Below are positions 6,899 through 14,833 of a stretch of 17,560 nucleotides of DNA, piece by piece. A model generated the notes under the pieces. That model was not told the DNA's origin. It did not search any database and saw nothing but the letters and a program-made list of their open reading frames with translations. Both the position numbers and the translations under genes were made by a program. Every line of letters begins with the position of its first letter. Position 1 is the first letter of the stretch. The stretch spans positions 1 through 17,560 of the forward strand of contig JALSTJ010000077.1 of NCBI GenBank assembly GCA_026983815.1, given 5' to 3'. The DNA is from Flavobacteriales bacterium. Lineage in GTDB: Bacteria > Bacteroidota > Bacteroidia > Flavobacteriales > Flavobacteriaceae.

Positions 6899-7918
6899 TT
6901 ATTCGGCATTTTTACCTTTGTTATATTTATGTATTATAATGGAATAAATAAGCAAAAGTGTTGCAATGCTAATAACCCAACCCTGAAAATAAAATTTTTC
7001 GGGATTATAAAATTCTGTGTTGTATATGGTTATTTTTTCGGAGGTTAAACTCAAACTCAATTGAGGAAAAACAGCAGAAAAAACGCTTAATAGTCCAAAA
7101 ATAATCAAGTTTGTTGATAAAATGAATCCCTTATTTTCTTCTTGATAGGTTCTGATTGCTATTAGCCCGAAAATAGAAGAAAAATATAAAAAAGGAAGGA
7201 TAAACAAGAATGGAAACTTGAAATAATTTTTATAAATATCGGGATGAATATAATACCATAATCCTACAAAAATAACACTTAAAATCAATAAAATAATAGA
7301 CAATCTCTGAATTTGTATTTTAAGTTTTCGATTGAAAGCACCTTTATTTTTTAGTATTACCCAACCCATTCCGTGTATCAAAATGGTAATAAAAATAATA
7401 GAGGTCGTTAATACTGTAAACCAATCAAAAATTCCTTGATGTGAAGTAAAGGGAGAAAAACTTTCGCTGACAAACCTCAAATCTTTTTCACTATCCGGAT
7501 AAATTCCACGTAAAATATTGGCTAAAATCAAGGAAATAAAAACAATTAGCATCATATTAAAAAAACCATAGAAAAAACCGAATATATCTTTAATGTTTTT
7601 CTTCCGGAAAGTTAGCATTAGATTAAAAGCCAATGTTTTAAGAAGGAGAAAAAGAATAAATAATAAAATATACCCTCCGAATTCATTAAAAATCAGATGA
7701 GCAAATTTAGGAAAAACCAAATATAAAATGGTTATGAAAGCAAATAACCAAACTTCATTAGCATCCCATACCGATCGGATACTTTTGATGGTTTTTTTCT
7801 TTTCTTCGAGATTATCGGCAAAAAATAAATATACTACGCCGGTTCCCAAATCATATCCATCAAGCAGAATATAAGTGCCCAATAAAATAAATAATATGGC
7901 ATACCAAACAACTTCCAT
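6899..7918 (-). CDS. cydB: Cytochrome bd quinol oxidase subunit II
   Basis: CydB is the second large subunit of cytochrome bd oxidase, the high-affinity inner-membrane enzyme that reduces oxygen to water with electrons from quinol. The 339-residue protein is strongly hydrophobic, with eight or nine predicted membrane spans. Family signatures near the N-terminus are LLDGYDLGTG (18-27) and WDANEVWLF (51-59), corresponding to the conserved W-D-x-NEVWL of CydB. Haem-bearing CydA is normally encoded immediately upstream, but here the upstream gene on the same strand is dut and no cydA is present in the window. A promoter box and a 26-bp palindrome lie directly before the gene, so it can be transcribed and regulated separately from dut. 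The ATG at 7918 fits the family N-terminus. Confidence 0.9.
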   Translation of the reverse strand: MEVVWYAILFILLGTYILLDGYDLGTGVVYLFFADNLEEKKKTIKSIRSVWDANEVWLFAFITILYLVFPKFAHLIFNEFGGYILLFILFLLLKTLAFNLMLTFRKKNIKDIFGFFYGFFNMMLIVFISLILANILRGIYPDSEKDLRFVSESFSPFTSHQGIFDWFTVLTTSIIFITILIHGMGWVILKNKGAFNRKLKIQIQRLSIILLILSVIFVGLWYYIHPDIYKNYFKFPFLFILPFLYFSSIFGLIAIRTYQEENKGFILSTNLIIFGLLSVFSAVFPQLSLSLTSEKITIYNTEFYNPEKFYFQGWVISIATLLLIYSIIIHKYNKGKNAE

Positions 7919-7940
7919 AGTTCTTTTTTTAGCTTTTTTA

Positions 7941-7948
7941 CAAATTTA
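7941..7948 (-). promoter_or_regulatory. cydB promoter -7 box
   Basis: On the minus strand this reads TAAATTTG, an exact TAnnTTTG match, 22 bases upstream of the cydB ATG. The -33 position shows TTA rather than TTG (7973-7971, spacer 22), suggesting a weaker or activator-dependent promoter. The box overlaps one arm of the palindrome at 7944-7969. Confidence 0.5.
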
Positions 7949-7969
7949 CATTAATTTTCTAATGTAAAT
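7944..7969. repeat. 26-bp palindrome over the cydB promoter, candidate operator
   Basis: ATTTACATTA (7944-7953) and TAATGTAAAT (7960-7969) are perfect 10-base inverted arms around a 6-base spacer. The repeat lies between dut and cydB and covers the -7 box and spacer of the cydB promoter. That is a typical place for a dimeric repressor. It contains no G-C run and no following T-tract suited to an intrinsic terminator. Which regulator binds is unknown; oxygen- or redox-responsive factors are plausible because the target is cydB, but that is inference. Confidence 0.5.
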
Positions 7970-7997
7970 CTAATAAGACCAGTAGGAATCTTATAAT

Positions 7998-8429
7998 TTA
8001 TTGTCCGGTACTGCCAAACCCACCACTTCCTCTTTGGGTTTTATCCAAGGAATTTACCGGTTGCCAATCAATTTTTTCATATTTATTGATGACCATCTGT
8101 GCAATTCGTTCGCCATCTTTTATTTCAAAGTCTTCATCGGAGAGATTGATCATAATAATACCGATTTCACCACGATAATCCGCATCAATGGTTCCGGGAG
8201 TATTCACTAATGTAATGCCATGTTTAATAGCCAATCCGCTGCGCGGACGTATTTGAGCTTCATAGCCGTCAGGTAGTGCAATATATAAACCGGTAGGTAT
8301 GATTTTTCGTTCCATGGGTTTTAGAATAATAGGATTATCTAAATTGGCACGCAAATCCATACCTGCAGATTGTTCGGTGGCATAATGAGGTAGCGGATGC
8401 CTAGACTTATTGATGATTTGAACTTTCAT
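7998..8429 (-). CDS. dut: Deoxyuridine 5'-triphosphate nucleotidohydrolase (dUTPase)
   Basis: dUTPase hydrolyses dUTP to dUMP and pyrophosphate, keeping uracil out of DNA and supplying dUMP for thymidylate. The 143-residue protein has all five trimeric dUTPase motifs in order: SAGMDLRA (21-28), RPRSGLA (61-67), GTIDADYRGEIG (79-90), GERIAQMVI (106-114) and RGSGGFGSTG (133-142), the last being the Gly-rich arm that closes on the nucleotide. The catalytic Asp is D84 in DADYRG. Length is standard. It sits between glmS (57 bases upstream) and cydB on the same strand; the link is probably co-transcription rather than shared pathway. Confidence 0.97.
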   Translation of the reverse strand: MKVQIINKSRHPLPHYATEQSAGMDLRANLDNPIILKPMERKIIPTGLYIALPDGYEAQIRPRSGLAIKHGITLVNTPGTIDADYRGEIGIIMINLSDEDFEIKDGERIAQMVINKYEKIDWQPVNSLDKTQRGSGGFGSTGQ

Positions 8430-8486
8430 TATTAAAAATTTTATTTGTTTTTTAAGAAGTAAAAATAACTTTTTTTTAAATAAATT

Positions 8487-10331
8487 TTATTCCACCGTTA
8501 CCGATTTAGCCAAATTACGCGGTTGGTCTACTTCACAACCTCTCATCACTGCAATATGATAAGACAATAATTGCAAGGGAATGGTAGTCAATAATGGAGA
8601 CAGAGGTTCTAGTGTTTCCGGTATTTCTATCACATGGTCAGCAAGTGATTTTACTTGCACATCACCTTCGGTAACTATTGCTATTATTTTTCCTTTTCTG
8701 GATTTTATTTCTTGGATATTACTGATTATTTTTTCATATTGACCTTTTTTGGTAGCAATTACAACCACCGGCATATTTTTGTCAATCAATGCAATAGGAC
8801 CATGTTTCATTTCTGCTGCAGGATAACCTTCGGCATGAATGTAAGAGATTTCTTTTAACTTTAAAGCGCCTTCCAAAGCAACAGGAAAATTAAATCCACG
8901 CCCCAGATATAAGAAATTGGTAGCATCCTTATAATGACGCGCTATTTGCTGTATGTATAAATCATTTTCTAAAACTTTTTCAATTTTAACAGGCATATTT
9001 TCCAATTCATTAAGATATTTATTGAAGTCATTAATAGAAACAGTTCCTTTTTCTTTTCCCAATTTTAGAGCCATCATTGTCAAAACATTCACCTGTGTTG
9101 TAAAAGCTTTGGTGGAAGCCACACCGATTTCAGGTCCCGCATGTGTATACGTCCCGCTATCCGATTCACGTGGAATTGAAGAGCCGACCACATTACATAC
9201 TCCATAAATAAATGCACCTTTTTCTTTTGATAGTTTTATAGCAGCCAAGGTATCGGCAGTTTCTCCGGATTGTGAAATAGGAATTACAATATCATTTTCT
9301 TTGATGATGGGATTTCTATAACGAAATTCCGAACTGTATTCTACTTCCACCGGAATACGTGCCAATTCCTCAAATAAGTATTCCCCAACCAAGCCTGCAT
9401 GCCATGAAGTTCCGGCACCAATCATAATAATTCGATCTGCATTTAAAAATTTATTCAAATGATTATCGATACCCGAGAGTTTAATCATATTTTTTTCGGA
9501 TAAAACCCGTCCGCGCATGGTATCTTTCAACACATTGGGTTGCTCAAATATTTCTTTTAGCATAAAATGGTCAAAACCACCTTTTTCAATTTGGTCCAAA
9601 CTCAATTGTAATTCTTGAATATAAGGGGCAATAATACTGTCATCTTTGATGTTACGAACTTCAGGTTTGCTTCCCTTTTTAATGATGGCCATTTGTTCAT
9701 CATCCAAATAGAGTGCATTTTTTGTATATTCTATAAAAGGAGTTGCATCCGAAGCAATGAAATATTCCTCTTCACCAATTCCAATAGCCAAAGGACTTCC
9801 CAAACGTGCCATGACAATTTCATCTGGATTGTTTTTATCAAATACAACAATGGCATAGGCACCTATTACTTGATTCAAAGCAATTTGAATAGCTTTTCCT
9901 AATTTAACCTTTTCTTCAAGCATAATATCTTCAATCAAATTGATCAGAACCTCAGTGTCAGTTTCGGATTGAAAATGAAATCCTTTTTTCAAAAGCATTT
10001 GTTTGATAGATTCATAATTTTCAATAATTCCATTGTGAACAATAACCAGATTACCTGAATTGGAAATATGTGGATGTGCATTGATATCATTGGGTTCCCC
10101 GTGCGTAGCCCAACGGGTATGACCCAGTCCGATTGAACCCATTTTCTCTTTATCATTTATGAATAATTCTTCCAAATTTTTCACTTTTCCTTTGGTTTTT
10201 TTGACTTGCAGATCTTGGTGATACAATGCCATTCCTGCACTATCATACCCTCGATATTCCAAACGCTTTAACCCGTTTATAATGACTGGAAATGCATTTC
10301 TTAAACCAATATAACCAACAATACCGCACAT
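8487..10331 (-). CDS. glmS: Glutamine-fructose-6-phosphate aminotransferase (isomerizing)
   Basis: GlmS converts fructose 6-phosphate and glutamine to glucosamine 6-phosphate and glutamate, the first step towards UDP-GlcNAc. The 614-residue length is standard. MCGIVGYIG places the catalytic Cys at position 2 once Met is removed, which fixes the start. The glutaminase domain (about 1-240) shows LGHTRWATHG and VHNGIIENY. Two SIS domains follow: the first with GAGTSWHAGLVGEYL and SQSGETADTLAA, the second with LGRGFNFPVALEGALKLKEI and AEGYPAAEMKHGP. The protein ends in the conserved LAKSVTVE. It starts six bases after the glmU-like stop, forming a two-gene amino-sugar operon. No glmS ribozyme is expected or seen in the 6-base gap. 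Confidence 0.98.
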   Translation of the reverse strand: MCGIVGYIGLRNAFPVIINGLKRLEYRGYDSAGMALYHQDLQVKKTKGKVKNLEELFINDKEKMGSIGLGHTRWATHGEPNDINAHPHISNSGNLVIVHNGIIENYESIKQMLLKKGFHFQSETDTEVLINLIEDIMLEEKVKLGKAIQIALNQVIGAYAIVVFDKNNPDEIVMARLGSPLAIGIGEEEYFIASDATPFIEYTKNALYLDDEQMAIIKKGSKPEVRNIKDDSIIAPYIQELQLSLDQIEKGGFDHFMLKEIFEQPNVLKDTMRGRVLSEKNMIKLSGIDNHLNKFLNADRIIMIGAGTSWHAGLVGEYLFEELARIPVEVEYSSEFRYRNPIIKENDIVIPISQSGETADTLAAIKLSKEKGAFIYGVCNVVGSSIPRESDSGTYTHAGPEIGVASTKAFTTQVNVLTMMALKLGKEKGTVSINDFNKYLNELENMPVKIEKVLENDLYIQQIARHYKDATNFLYLGRGFNFPVALEGALKLKEISYIHAEGYPAAEMKHGPIALIDKNMPVVVIATKKGQYEKIISNIQEIKSRKGKIIAIVTEGDVQVKSLADHVIEIPETLEPLSPLLTTIPLQLLSYHIAVMRGCEVDQPRNLAKSVTVE

Positions 10332-10337
10332 AATTTT

Positions 10338-11528
10338 TTATTTTATATTTTTTTCTATATTTTGAACTTTATTATAAACCTTGATAAATAAACGCTTCTC
10401 AATCTCATCAAATTTTATATTTCTTCTGCCCATCACTGCTTGTGCAACTTCCATGGCTTTTTCAAATTTATAATCTACAAATTTTTTTTCTCCGCCCCAT
10501 TGAAAAGAAGGAATGTATTTTGGCTGAAATCCACTGCCGAAAATATTAGAATTTACACCAACAACGGTGCCGGTATTAAACATGGTGGAAATGCCGGATT
10601 TGGAATGATCGCCCATTATCAAACCACAAAATTGAATACCGGTATCCACAAAATCTTTTTGAGAATAGTTCCAAAGTTTTACATTTGAATAATTATTTTT
10701 AAGATTGGAATTATTGGTATCCGCCCCAAGATTACACCATTCACCAATAACCGAATCGCCTAGATACCCATCATGTCCTTTGTTGGAATTTCCAAAAAAT
10801 ACAACTTCTTTAATTTCACCTCCAACTTTGCAACTTTTTCCTATACTTGTCCCTCCATATATTTTAGCTCCCATTTTTATTACGGAATCATCCAAAATAG
10901 CCAAAGGTCCCCGAAGCATACTTCCTTCTAAAATTTTGACATTTTTTCCAATATAAATTGGTCCCTCTTGGCTATTGAAGATACTGGCTTCCACTTGTGC
11001 ACCGGAGTTCAAGAAAATAGGTTCTTTGCCAATTATTGTATTTGTTTTACTCAATAAATTTAAAGGATTTTGCTTATGGAATAATAAATTAAAATCTGAA
11101 ATAATCTGTTGAGAGTTTTTCTTGAAAATATCCGGTAAACTAAAAATACCATCGACAACATATTCATAATTAATTTCCTTAAAATCAGTATTTTCCAATT
11201 CTTGTAGGGATGATTCTCCTGCGTGTATGGCAATGGTTTTGTTTTGGGCTATCAGTTTTTCTCCTTTTTTTAGATTTTGAATAATTTTTATCAAATTTTT
11301 ATTCGGGAAAAAAACAGGATTGATGTAAATATTTTCATCTTCATACTGCACCGGATATTTTTCTTGTAGATAAGGTTCTGTCAAATAAGAACAGCTTTGA
11401 TTTAAAAAAAACTCCCATTTTTCTTTTAAAGTCATGATTCCGGAAAGAATCCCCGAAACCGGACGAAAATAAGTTAGGGGAAGAAGATTTTCTTTAAATT
11501 TAGAAAAATCTACAAGGATAAAATTCAT
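10338..11528 (-). CDS. Bacteroidota-type GlmU-like UDP-GlcNAc synthesis protein
   Basis: This 396-residue protein has an N-terminal sugar-nucleotidyltransferase-like domain (about 1-160) and a C-terminal left-handed beta-helix (about 165-345). The first domain lacks the classical GlmU L-x-G-x-G-T-R-M loop and instead has LTYFRPVSGILSG followed by MTLKEKWEFF (18-41), the pattern of the alternative GlmU found in Bacteroidota. The helix carries hexapeptide repeats (IYIGKNVKILEGSMLRG, SIGKSCKVGGEI) and VIGEWCNLGADTNNSNL, like the acetyltransferase site region of GlmU. By family it would acetylate glucosamine 1-phosphate and transfer UMP to give UDP-GlcNAc. Being six bases upstream of glmS in the same operon supports that. 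Only sequence pattern and context support the bifunctional assignment; a glmM is not in the window. Confidence 0.85.
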   Translation of the reverse strand: MNFILVDFSKFKENLLPLTYFRPVSGILSGIMTLKEKWEFFLNQSCSYLTEPYLQEKYPVQYEDENIYINPVFFPNKNLIKIIQNLKKGEKLIAQNKTIAIHAGESSLQELENTDFKEINYEYVVDGIFSLPDIFKKNSQQIISDFNLLFHKQNPLNLLSKTNTIIGKEPIFLNSGAQVEASIFNSQEGPIYIGKNVKILEGSMLRGPLAILDDSVIKMGAKIYGGTSIGKSCKVGGEIKEVVFFGNSNKGHDGYLGDSVIGEWCNLGADTNNSNLKNNYSNVKLWNYSQKDFVDTGIQFCGLIMGDHSKSGISTMFNTGTVVGVNSNIFGSGFQPKYIPSFQWGGEKKFVDYKFEKAMEVAQAVMGRRNIKFDEIEKRLFIKVYNKVQNIEKNIK

Positions 11529-11553
11529 AAATAAAATATTCTTATTGCTATCG

Positions 11554-11561
11554 CAAAAATA
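11554..11561 (-). promoter_or_regulatory. Promoter -7 box for the glmU-like/glmS operon
   Basis: On the minus strand this is TATTTTTG followed by C, an exact TAnnTTTG match 25 bases before the ATG at 11528. A good TTG -33 element at standard spacing was not found. It lies in the 89-base divergent gap shared with rpe. Confidence 0.55.
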
Positions 11562-11593
11562 AACAAAAATGAAACCGATTGATTAAAAATTTG

Positions 11594-11601
11594 TATTTTA
11601 G
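11594..11601 (+). promoter_or_regulatory. Probable rpe promoter -7 box
   Basis: TATTTTAG followed by C has one mismatch to TAnnTTTG and lies 16 bases before the rpe ATG at 11618. No properly spaced TTG is seen. It supports the ATG at 11618 as the start, because a start at the upstream TTG (11579) would lie before the promoter. Confidence 0.4.
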
Positions 11602-11617
11602 CATAAAATTAAAATTT

Positions 11618-12280
11618 ATGTCCAAACCTATTATTTCTCCTTCCATTCTATCTGCTGATTTCTCCGATTTGTGGAAAGCCATTCATCAGATCAATAATAG
11701 TTCGGCAGAATGGATTCATTTGGATATTATGGATGGAAATTTTGTCCCAAACATATCGTTTGGAATGCCGGTTATTAAAAGTATTCGAAAACTGACCGAT
11801 AAAGTTTTTGATGCCCATCTGATGATTGAAAAACCCGAACGGTATATACACAATTTTAAATTAATAGGTGTTGATGTATTGACGGTCCATTACGAAACCC
11901 AAATTCATTTGCACCGCACAATTGATTTGATAAAAAAAATTGGAATGAAAGCAGGAGTAGCAATTAATCCGCATACACCTGTTCTCTTGTTAAAGGATAT
12001 TATCCAAGAGTTGGATTTGGTATTGATTATGAGTGTAAATCCCGGATTTAGTGGCCAAAGTTTTATTGAGCATACTTATCGAAAAATACAAGAGACCAAA
12101 GAACTAATTCAACAAACCGGTTCCAAAGCTTTGATTGAAGTTGATGGCGGAGTTCATGATAAAAATGCTAAGAAAATTATTGAAGCCGGAGCAGATATTT
12201 TGGTTGCCGCCAGTTATATTTTTCATCATGAAAATCCTTTGAAAGCTATTGATAATTTGAGGAATGTTACACGGAATTAA
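11618..12280 (+). CDS. rpe: Ribulose-phosphate 3-epimerase
   Basis: Rpe interconverts ribulose 5-phosphate and xylulose 5-phosphate in the pentose phosphate pathway. The 220-residue TIM barrel has the family motifs: SPSILSADFSDL (8-19), WIHLDIMDGNFVPNISFG (32-49) with catalytic D36, DAHLMIEKPE (65-74) with metal ligand H67, VHYET (90-94), LIMSVNPGFSGQSFI (136-150), and EVDGGV (174-179) with catalytic D176. The phosphate-binding end is GADILVAASYIF. The frame stays open to a TTG at 11579, but the ATG at 11618 gives the normal MSKPIISPSIL start and lies behind the promoter box, so it is chosen. It is divergent from the amino-sugar operon and 24 bases upstream of the cytochrome fusion gene. Confidence 0.96.
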   Translation: MSKPIISPSILSADFSDLWKAIHQINNSSAEWIHLDIMDGNFVPNISFGMPVIKSIRKLTDKVFDAHLMIEKPERYIHNFKLIGVDVLTVHYETQIHLHRTIDLIKKIGMKAGVAINPHTPVLLLKDIIQELDLVLIMSVNPGFSGQSFIEHTYRKIQETKELIQQTGSKALIEVDGGVHDKNAKKIIEAGADILVAASYIFHHENPLKAIDNLRNVTRN

Positions 12281-12304
12281 CATAAAAATTAATCAATATT
12301 ATTA

Positions 12305-13480
12305 ATGAAAGCAACATTATCCTATTTATTTTTATTTTTTATTTCTACCTTTTTTGCACAATCGTGGCAAGCACCGGAGAAAGCAAAAAATGTTAAAAAT
12401 CCTTTTTCAGGAAATAAAACCAGCATTGAAAAGGGGCAAAAAATATATAATAATTTATGCAAAAGTTGCCATGGAGTAGATGGAAGAGGGGATCCGGTAA
12501 TGATAAAAACTTTGATACCACCACCTGCGGATTTTACTTCAAAAAAATTTTCCCGACAAACTGATGGTGAAATTTTTTGGAAACTTTCCGAAGGAAAAGG
12601 TATGATGGCATCCTATAAAAATATGTTATCTGAGGAACAACGCTGGTCGGTCATTAATTACTTGAGAACTTTTAAAAACAAAAATTCTTCTTCAGATACC
12701 ATAAAAACTTACAAATCCGAAAGCTTTTCTTTTACAGAGCTTATCAATAATCAAACAACACATATCATACGTCCCAAAGGTTTTGGGCTTGTTATTCAAC
12801 ATCGTTTTGGAGCAACCAAACTCAATCAAGAATTTATCACCAATTTTATGGGATTGGATTTGGCAGCAAATATTCGTTTTGGTTTTCAAATTCCATTGAA
12901 TAAGAAAATGTATATAGAAATAGGACGAACACGTTATGGAAAATATTATGATATAAGTGGAAAATATAAAATTTTTAATCAATCCGAAAAATTCCCCTTG
13001 AGTTTTGCAGTTTATGAAAATATAGCAATTACCACCGAAAAAGAACCCCAATATCCCGAAGGAACTAAATTAGCAAATGGAGAAAAATTCAAGTATGAAT
13101 GGATGTATCGTTTACATTATGACACACAGATTCTTTTTTCAAGAAAATTCAATCAGTGGTTTAGCGGACAAGCAGGTGCAGAATTGATTTGGTTGAATTT
13201 ACATCCGGTAGGAGACAAAGCTTATGTTTTAGCTTTACCTATTAGCTTAAGATTTAAAACCGGATTGCTTTCGGCAATAGATTTTGAGATAACACCCAAC
13301 ACACATAAACATACCATGCCTATATCATTTGCTTATGAAGTTGCAAGTAGTGGAAACCATATTTTTCAGATTACCATTACCAATACAGATAGAATTTTGG
13401 CTCAAAATATTCTTACAACCAAAAGTTTAAAACATAAAGATGGATTTATGTTAGGATTTAATTTAATTCGCTATTTTTAA
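12305..13480 (+). CDS. Cytochrome c domain fused to an outer-membrane beta-barrel (DUF5777-like)
   Basis: This 391-residue exported protein has two parts. After a signal peptide (MKATLSYLFLFFISTFFAQ) comes a monohaem cytochrome c domain (about 25-125) with haem motif CKSCH (52-56) and a probable axial Met in GKGMMASYKNM. From about 145 to 391 the sequence alternates polar and aromatic residues, as in an outer-membrane barrel (GFGLVIQHRFGATKLNQEFI, LAANIRFGFQIPLNKKMYIE, LHYDTQILFSRKF). It ends NLIRYF, a C-terminal Phe typical of barrel insertion signals. The barrel resembles DUF5777 proteins, often encoded beside cytochromes in Bacteroidota; here both are one chain. A cytochrome lipoprotein follows 13 bases later. 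Electron transfer at the outer membrane is inferred; partners and substrate are unknown. Confidence 0.82.
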   Translation: MKATLSYLFLFFISTFFAQSWQAPEKAKNVKNPFSGNKTSIEKGQKIYNNLCKSCHGVDGRGDPVMIKTLIPPPADFTSKKFSRQTDGEIFWKLSEGKGMMASYKNMLSEEQRWSVINYLRTFKNKNSSSDTIKTYKSESFSFTELINNQTTHIIRPKGFGLVIQHRFGATKLNQEFITNFMGLDLAANIRFGFQIPLNKKMYIEIGRTRYGKYYDISGKYKIFNQSEKFPLSFAVYENIAITTEKEPQYPEGTKLANGEKFKYEWMYRLHYDTQILFSRKFNQWFSGQAGAELIWLNLHPVGDKAYVLALPISLRFKTGLLSAIDFEITPNTHKHTMPISFAYEVASSGNHIFQITITNTDRILAQNILTTKSLKHKDGFMLGFNLIRYF

Positions 13481-13493
13481 AAAATATAAAATT

Positions 13494-13892
13494 ATGAAAA
13501 TCAATAAATTATTGACAATATTGCTTATTGCTGCAACACTTCAGTCTTGCAAGAAAGACGAAGGTCCAGTAATCCCCGAACAAGAAGCAACGGAAGTCAG
13601 TTTTGTCAATGATATTCAACCAATCTTCGATTCAAATTGTATTTCTTGTCACCCTTCGTCAGGAAATTTGAATTTAACATCGGGAAATTCATATAATCAA
13701 TTGGTAAATATCAATGCTTCGGGTTATTCCGCTAAAAGAGTTGTGCCCAATGAACCGGAAAATTCGGTTTTATACAAAAAAATAGATGGTTCAGGAACAT
13801 ATGGAAGTAATATGCCTCTTGGCGGAAGTTTGAGCACCAATCAAGTGAATCTTATAAAACAATGGATTGCACAAGGTGCTAAAAATAACTAA
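13494..13892 (+). CDS. Monohaem cytochrome c-type lipoprotein
   Basis: This 132-residue protein has a lipoprotein signal (MKINKLLTILLIAATLQSCK) with lipobox LQSC and lipidated Cys19. The mature part holds one haem motif, CISCH (49-53), after the segment VSFVNDIQPIFDSN. GTYGSNMPLGG (101-111) contains M107, the likely sixth haem ligand. The ending LSTNQVNLIKQWIAQGAKNN is typical of small Bacteroidota cytochrome lipoproteins. It is anchored by lipid, probably in the outer membrane. It starts 13 bases after the cytochrome/barrel fusion and is probably co-transcribed with it, which suggests the two exchange electrons. No terminator was recognised after it. The biological donor and acceptor are unknown. 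Confidence 0.88.
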   Translation: MKINKLLTILLIAATLQSCKKDEGPVIPEQEATEVSFVNDIQPIFDSNCISCHPSSGNLNLTSGNSYNQLVNINASGYSAKRVVPNEPENSVLYKKIDGSGTYGSNMPLGGSLSTNQVNLIKQWIAQGAKNN

Positions 13893-13921
13893 AAAATATA
13901 GGTTTTTGTCAAACAATGCTT

Positions 13922-13929
13922 TATTTTTG
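13922..13929 (+). promoter_or_regulatory. Promoter -7 box for the MBL-fold hydrolase
   Basis: TATTTTTG is an exact TAnnTTTG match, 28 bases before the ATG at 13958. The nearest TTG (13906-13908) is 13 bases upstream, closer than usual. It suggests that the hydrolase and protease genes can be transcribed apart from the cytochrome genes. Confidence 0.5.
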
Positions 13930-13957
13930 TTACCAAATATAAATTTATAGAATATTT

Positions 13958-14818
13958 ATGAAAATATATCCCATTATTCATCAGGATTTTAAACTCGATG
14001 GTGGTGCCATGTTTGGTGTTGTCCCTAAAGTTATTTGGCAAAGAACCAATCCCGCTGACAATGATAATTTGATAGATATGACTACAAGAAGTATCTTGAT
14101 TGAAGAAGGAAATCAACTGGTATTGGTAGATACCGGAATGGGAAATAAACAATCCGATAAATTCTTTGGTTATTACAAACCTGCCAATCTAAACTCCTTT
14201 GATGAAACCTTGAAAAAATATGGATTTCATCGCAATGATATCACCGATGTCTTTATGACCCATTTGCATTTTGACCATTGTGGCGGTTCCATTATCAGAA
14301 ATGACCAAGGATTTTATGAGCCTGCTTTCAAAAATGCCAAATTTTGGTCCAATGCAAAACACTGGGATTGGGCAGTTAATCCCAATCCAAGAGAAAAAGC
14401 AAGTTTTCTAAAAGAAAATATCCTACCTATTGAAGAAAGTGGGCAATTAAATTTTATTGATACTCCTAAAAAAGGAAGAGAAATTTTTAGTAAAGATCTG
14501 AAATTTGATATTATTTTTGTCGATGGACATACCGAAAAACAAATGTTGCCAAAACTTCAATATCAAGGAAAAACATTGGTTTTTATGGCTGATTTGCTGC
14601 CCACAACCGGACACATCCCTTTGCCTTACGTTATGGGATACGATACCCGCCCTTTGATTACAATGGATGAACGTCAGGAAATTTTTAATAAAGCCACCGA
14701 TGAAAATTGGTTCTTAGTTTTGGAACACGATCCTTACCATGAAATTTGCACTCTGAAACAAACAGAAAAAGGTCCTCGTTTGGATAAAGTTTATACCTTT
14801 GAAGAAATTTTTAATTAG
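13958..14818 (+). CDS. Metallo-beta-lactamase-fold hydrolase
   Basis: This 286-residue protein has the dinuclear-metal site of the MBL fold: THLHFDH (101-107) giving the H-x-H-x-DH motif, H191 in VDGHTEKQ, D212 in VFMADLLPT, and H257 in LVLEHDP. An early LVLVDTGMG (54-62) is the usual strand before the site. There is no signal peptide, so it is cytoplasmic. MBL-fold proteins of this size include lactonases and phosphodiesterase-like hydrolases; substrate cannot be read from sequence, and the lactonase-like overall layout is only suggestive. It is 15 bases upstream of the S8 protease gene and likely co-transcribed with it, but no functional link is evident. Confidence 0.9.
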   Translation: MKIYPIIHQDFKLDGGAMFGVVPKVIWQRTNPADNDNLIDMTTRSILIEEGNQLVLVDTGMGNKQSDKFFGYYKPANLNSFDETLKKYGFHRNDITDVFMTHLHFDHCGGSIIRNDQGFYEPAFKNAKFWSNAKHWDWAVNPNPREKASFLKENILPIEESGQLNFIDTPKKGREIFSKDLKFDIIFVDGHTEKQMLPKLQYQGKTLVFMADLLPTTGHIPLPYVMGYDTRPLITMDERQEIFNKATDENWFLVLEHDPYHEICTLKQTEKGPRLDKVYTFEEIFN

Positions 14819-14833
14819 AAACAATAGAAAATT

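Noticed and set aside
8430..8486. Possible separate dut promoter (TATTTTTA on the minus strand)
   Set aside because: One mismatch to the box and no -33 element; co-transcription with glmS is as likely.
11545..11556. TTGC-N4-GCAA inverted repeat near the glmU-like promoter
   Set aside because: Arms of four bases are too short to distinguish from chance.
11579..11617. N-terminal extension of rpe from the TTG at 11579
   Set aside because: The extension lies at or before the promoter box at 11594-11601 and is absent from the family; ATG at 11618 gives the normal N-terminus.
12692..13051. A 119-codon minus-strand open frame inside the cytochrome/barrel gene
   Set aside because: Antisense to a well-supported coding region, with no promoter and no recognisable domain.
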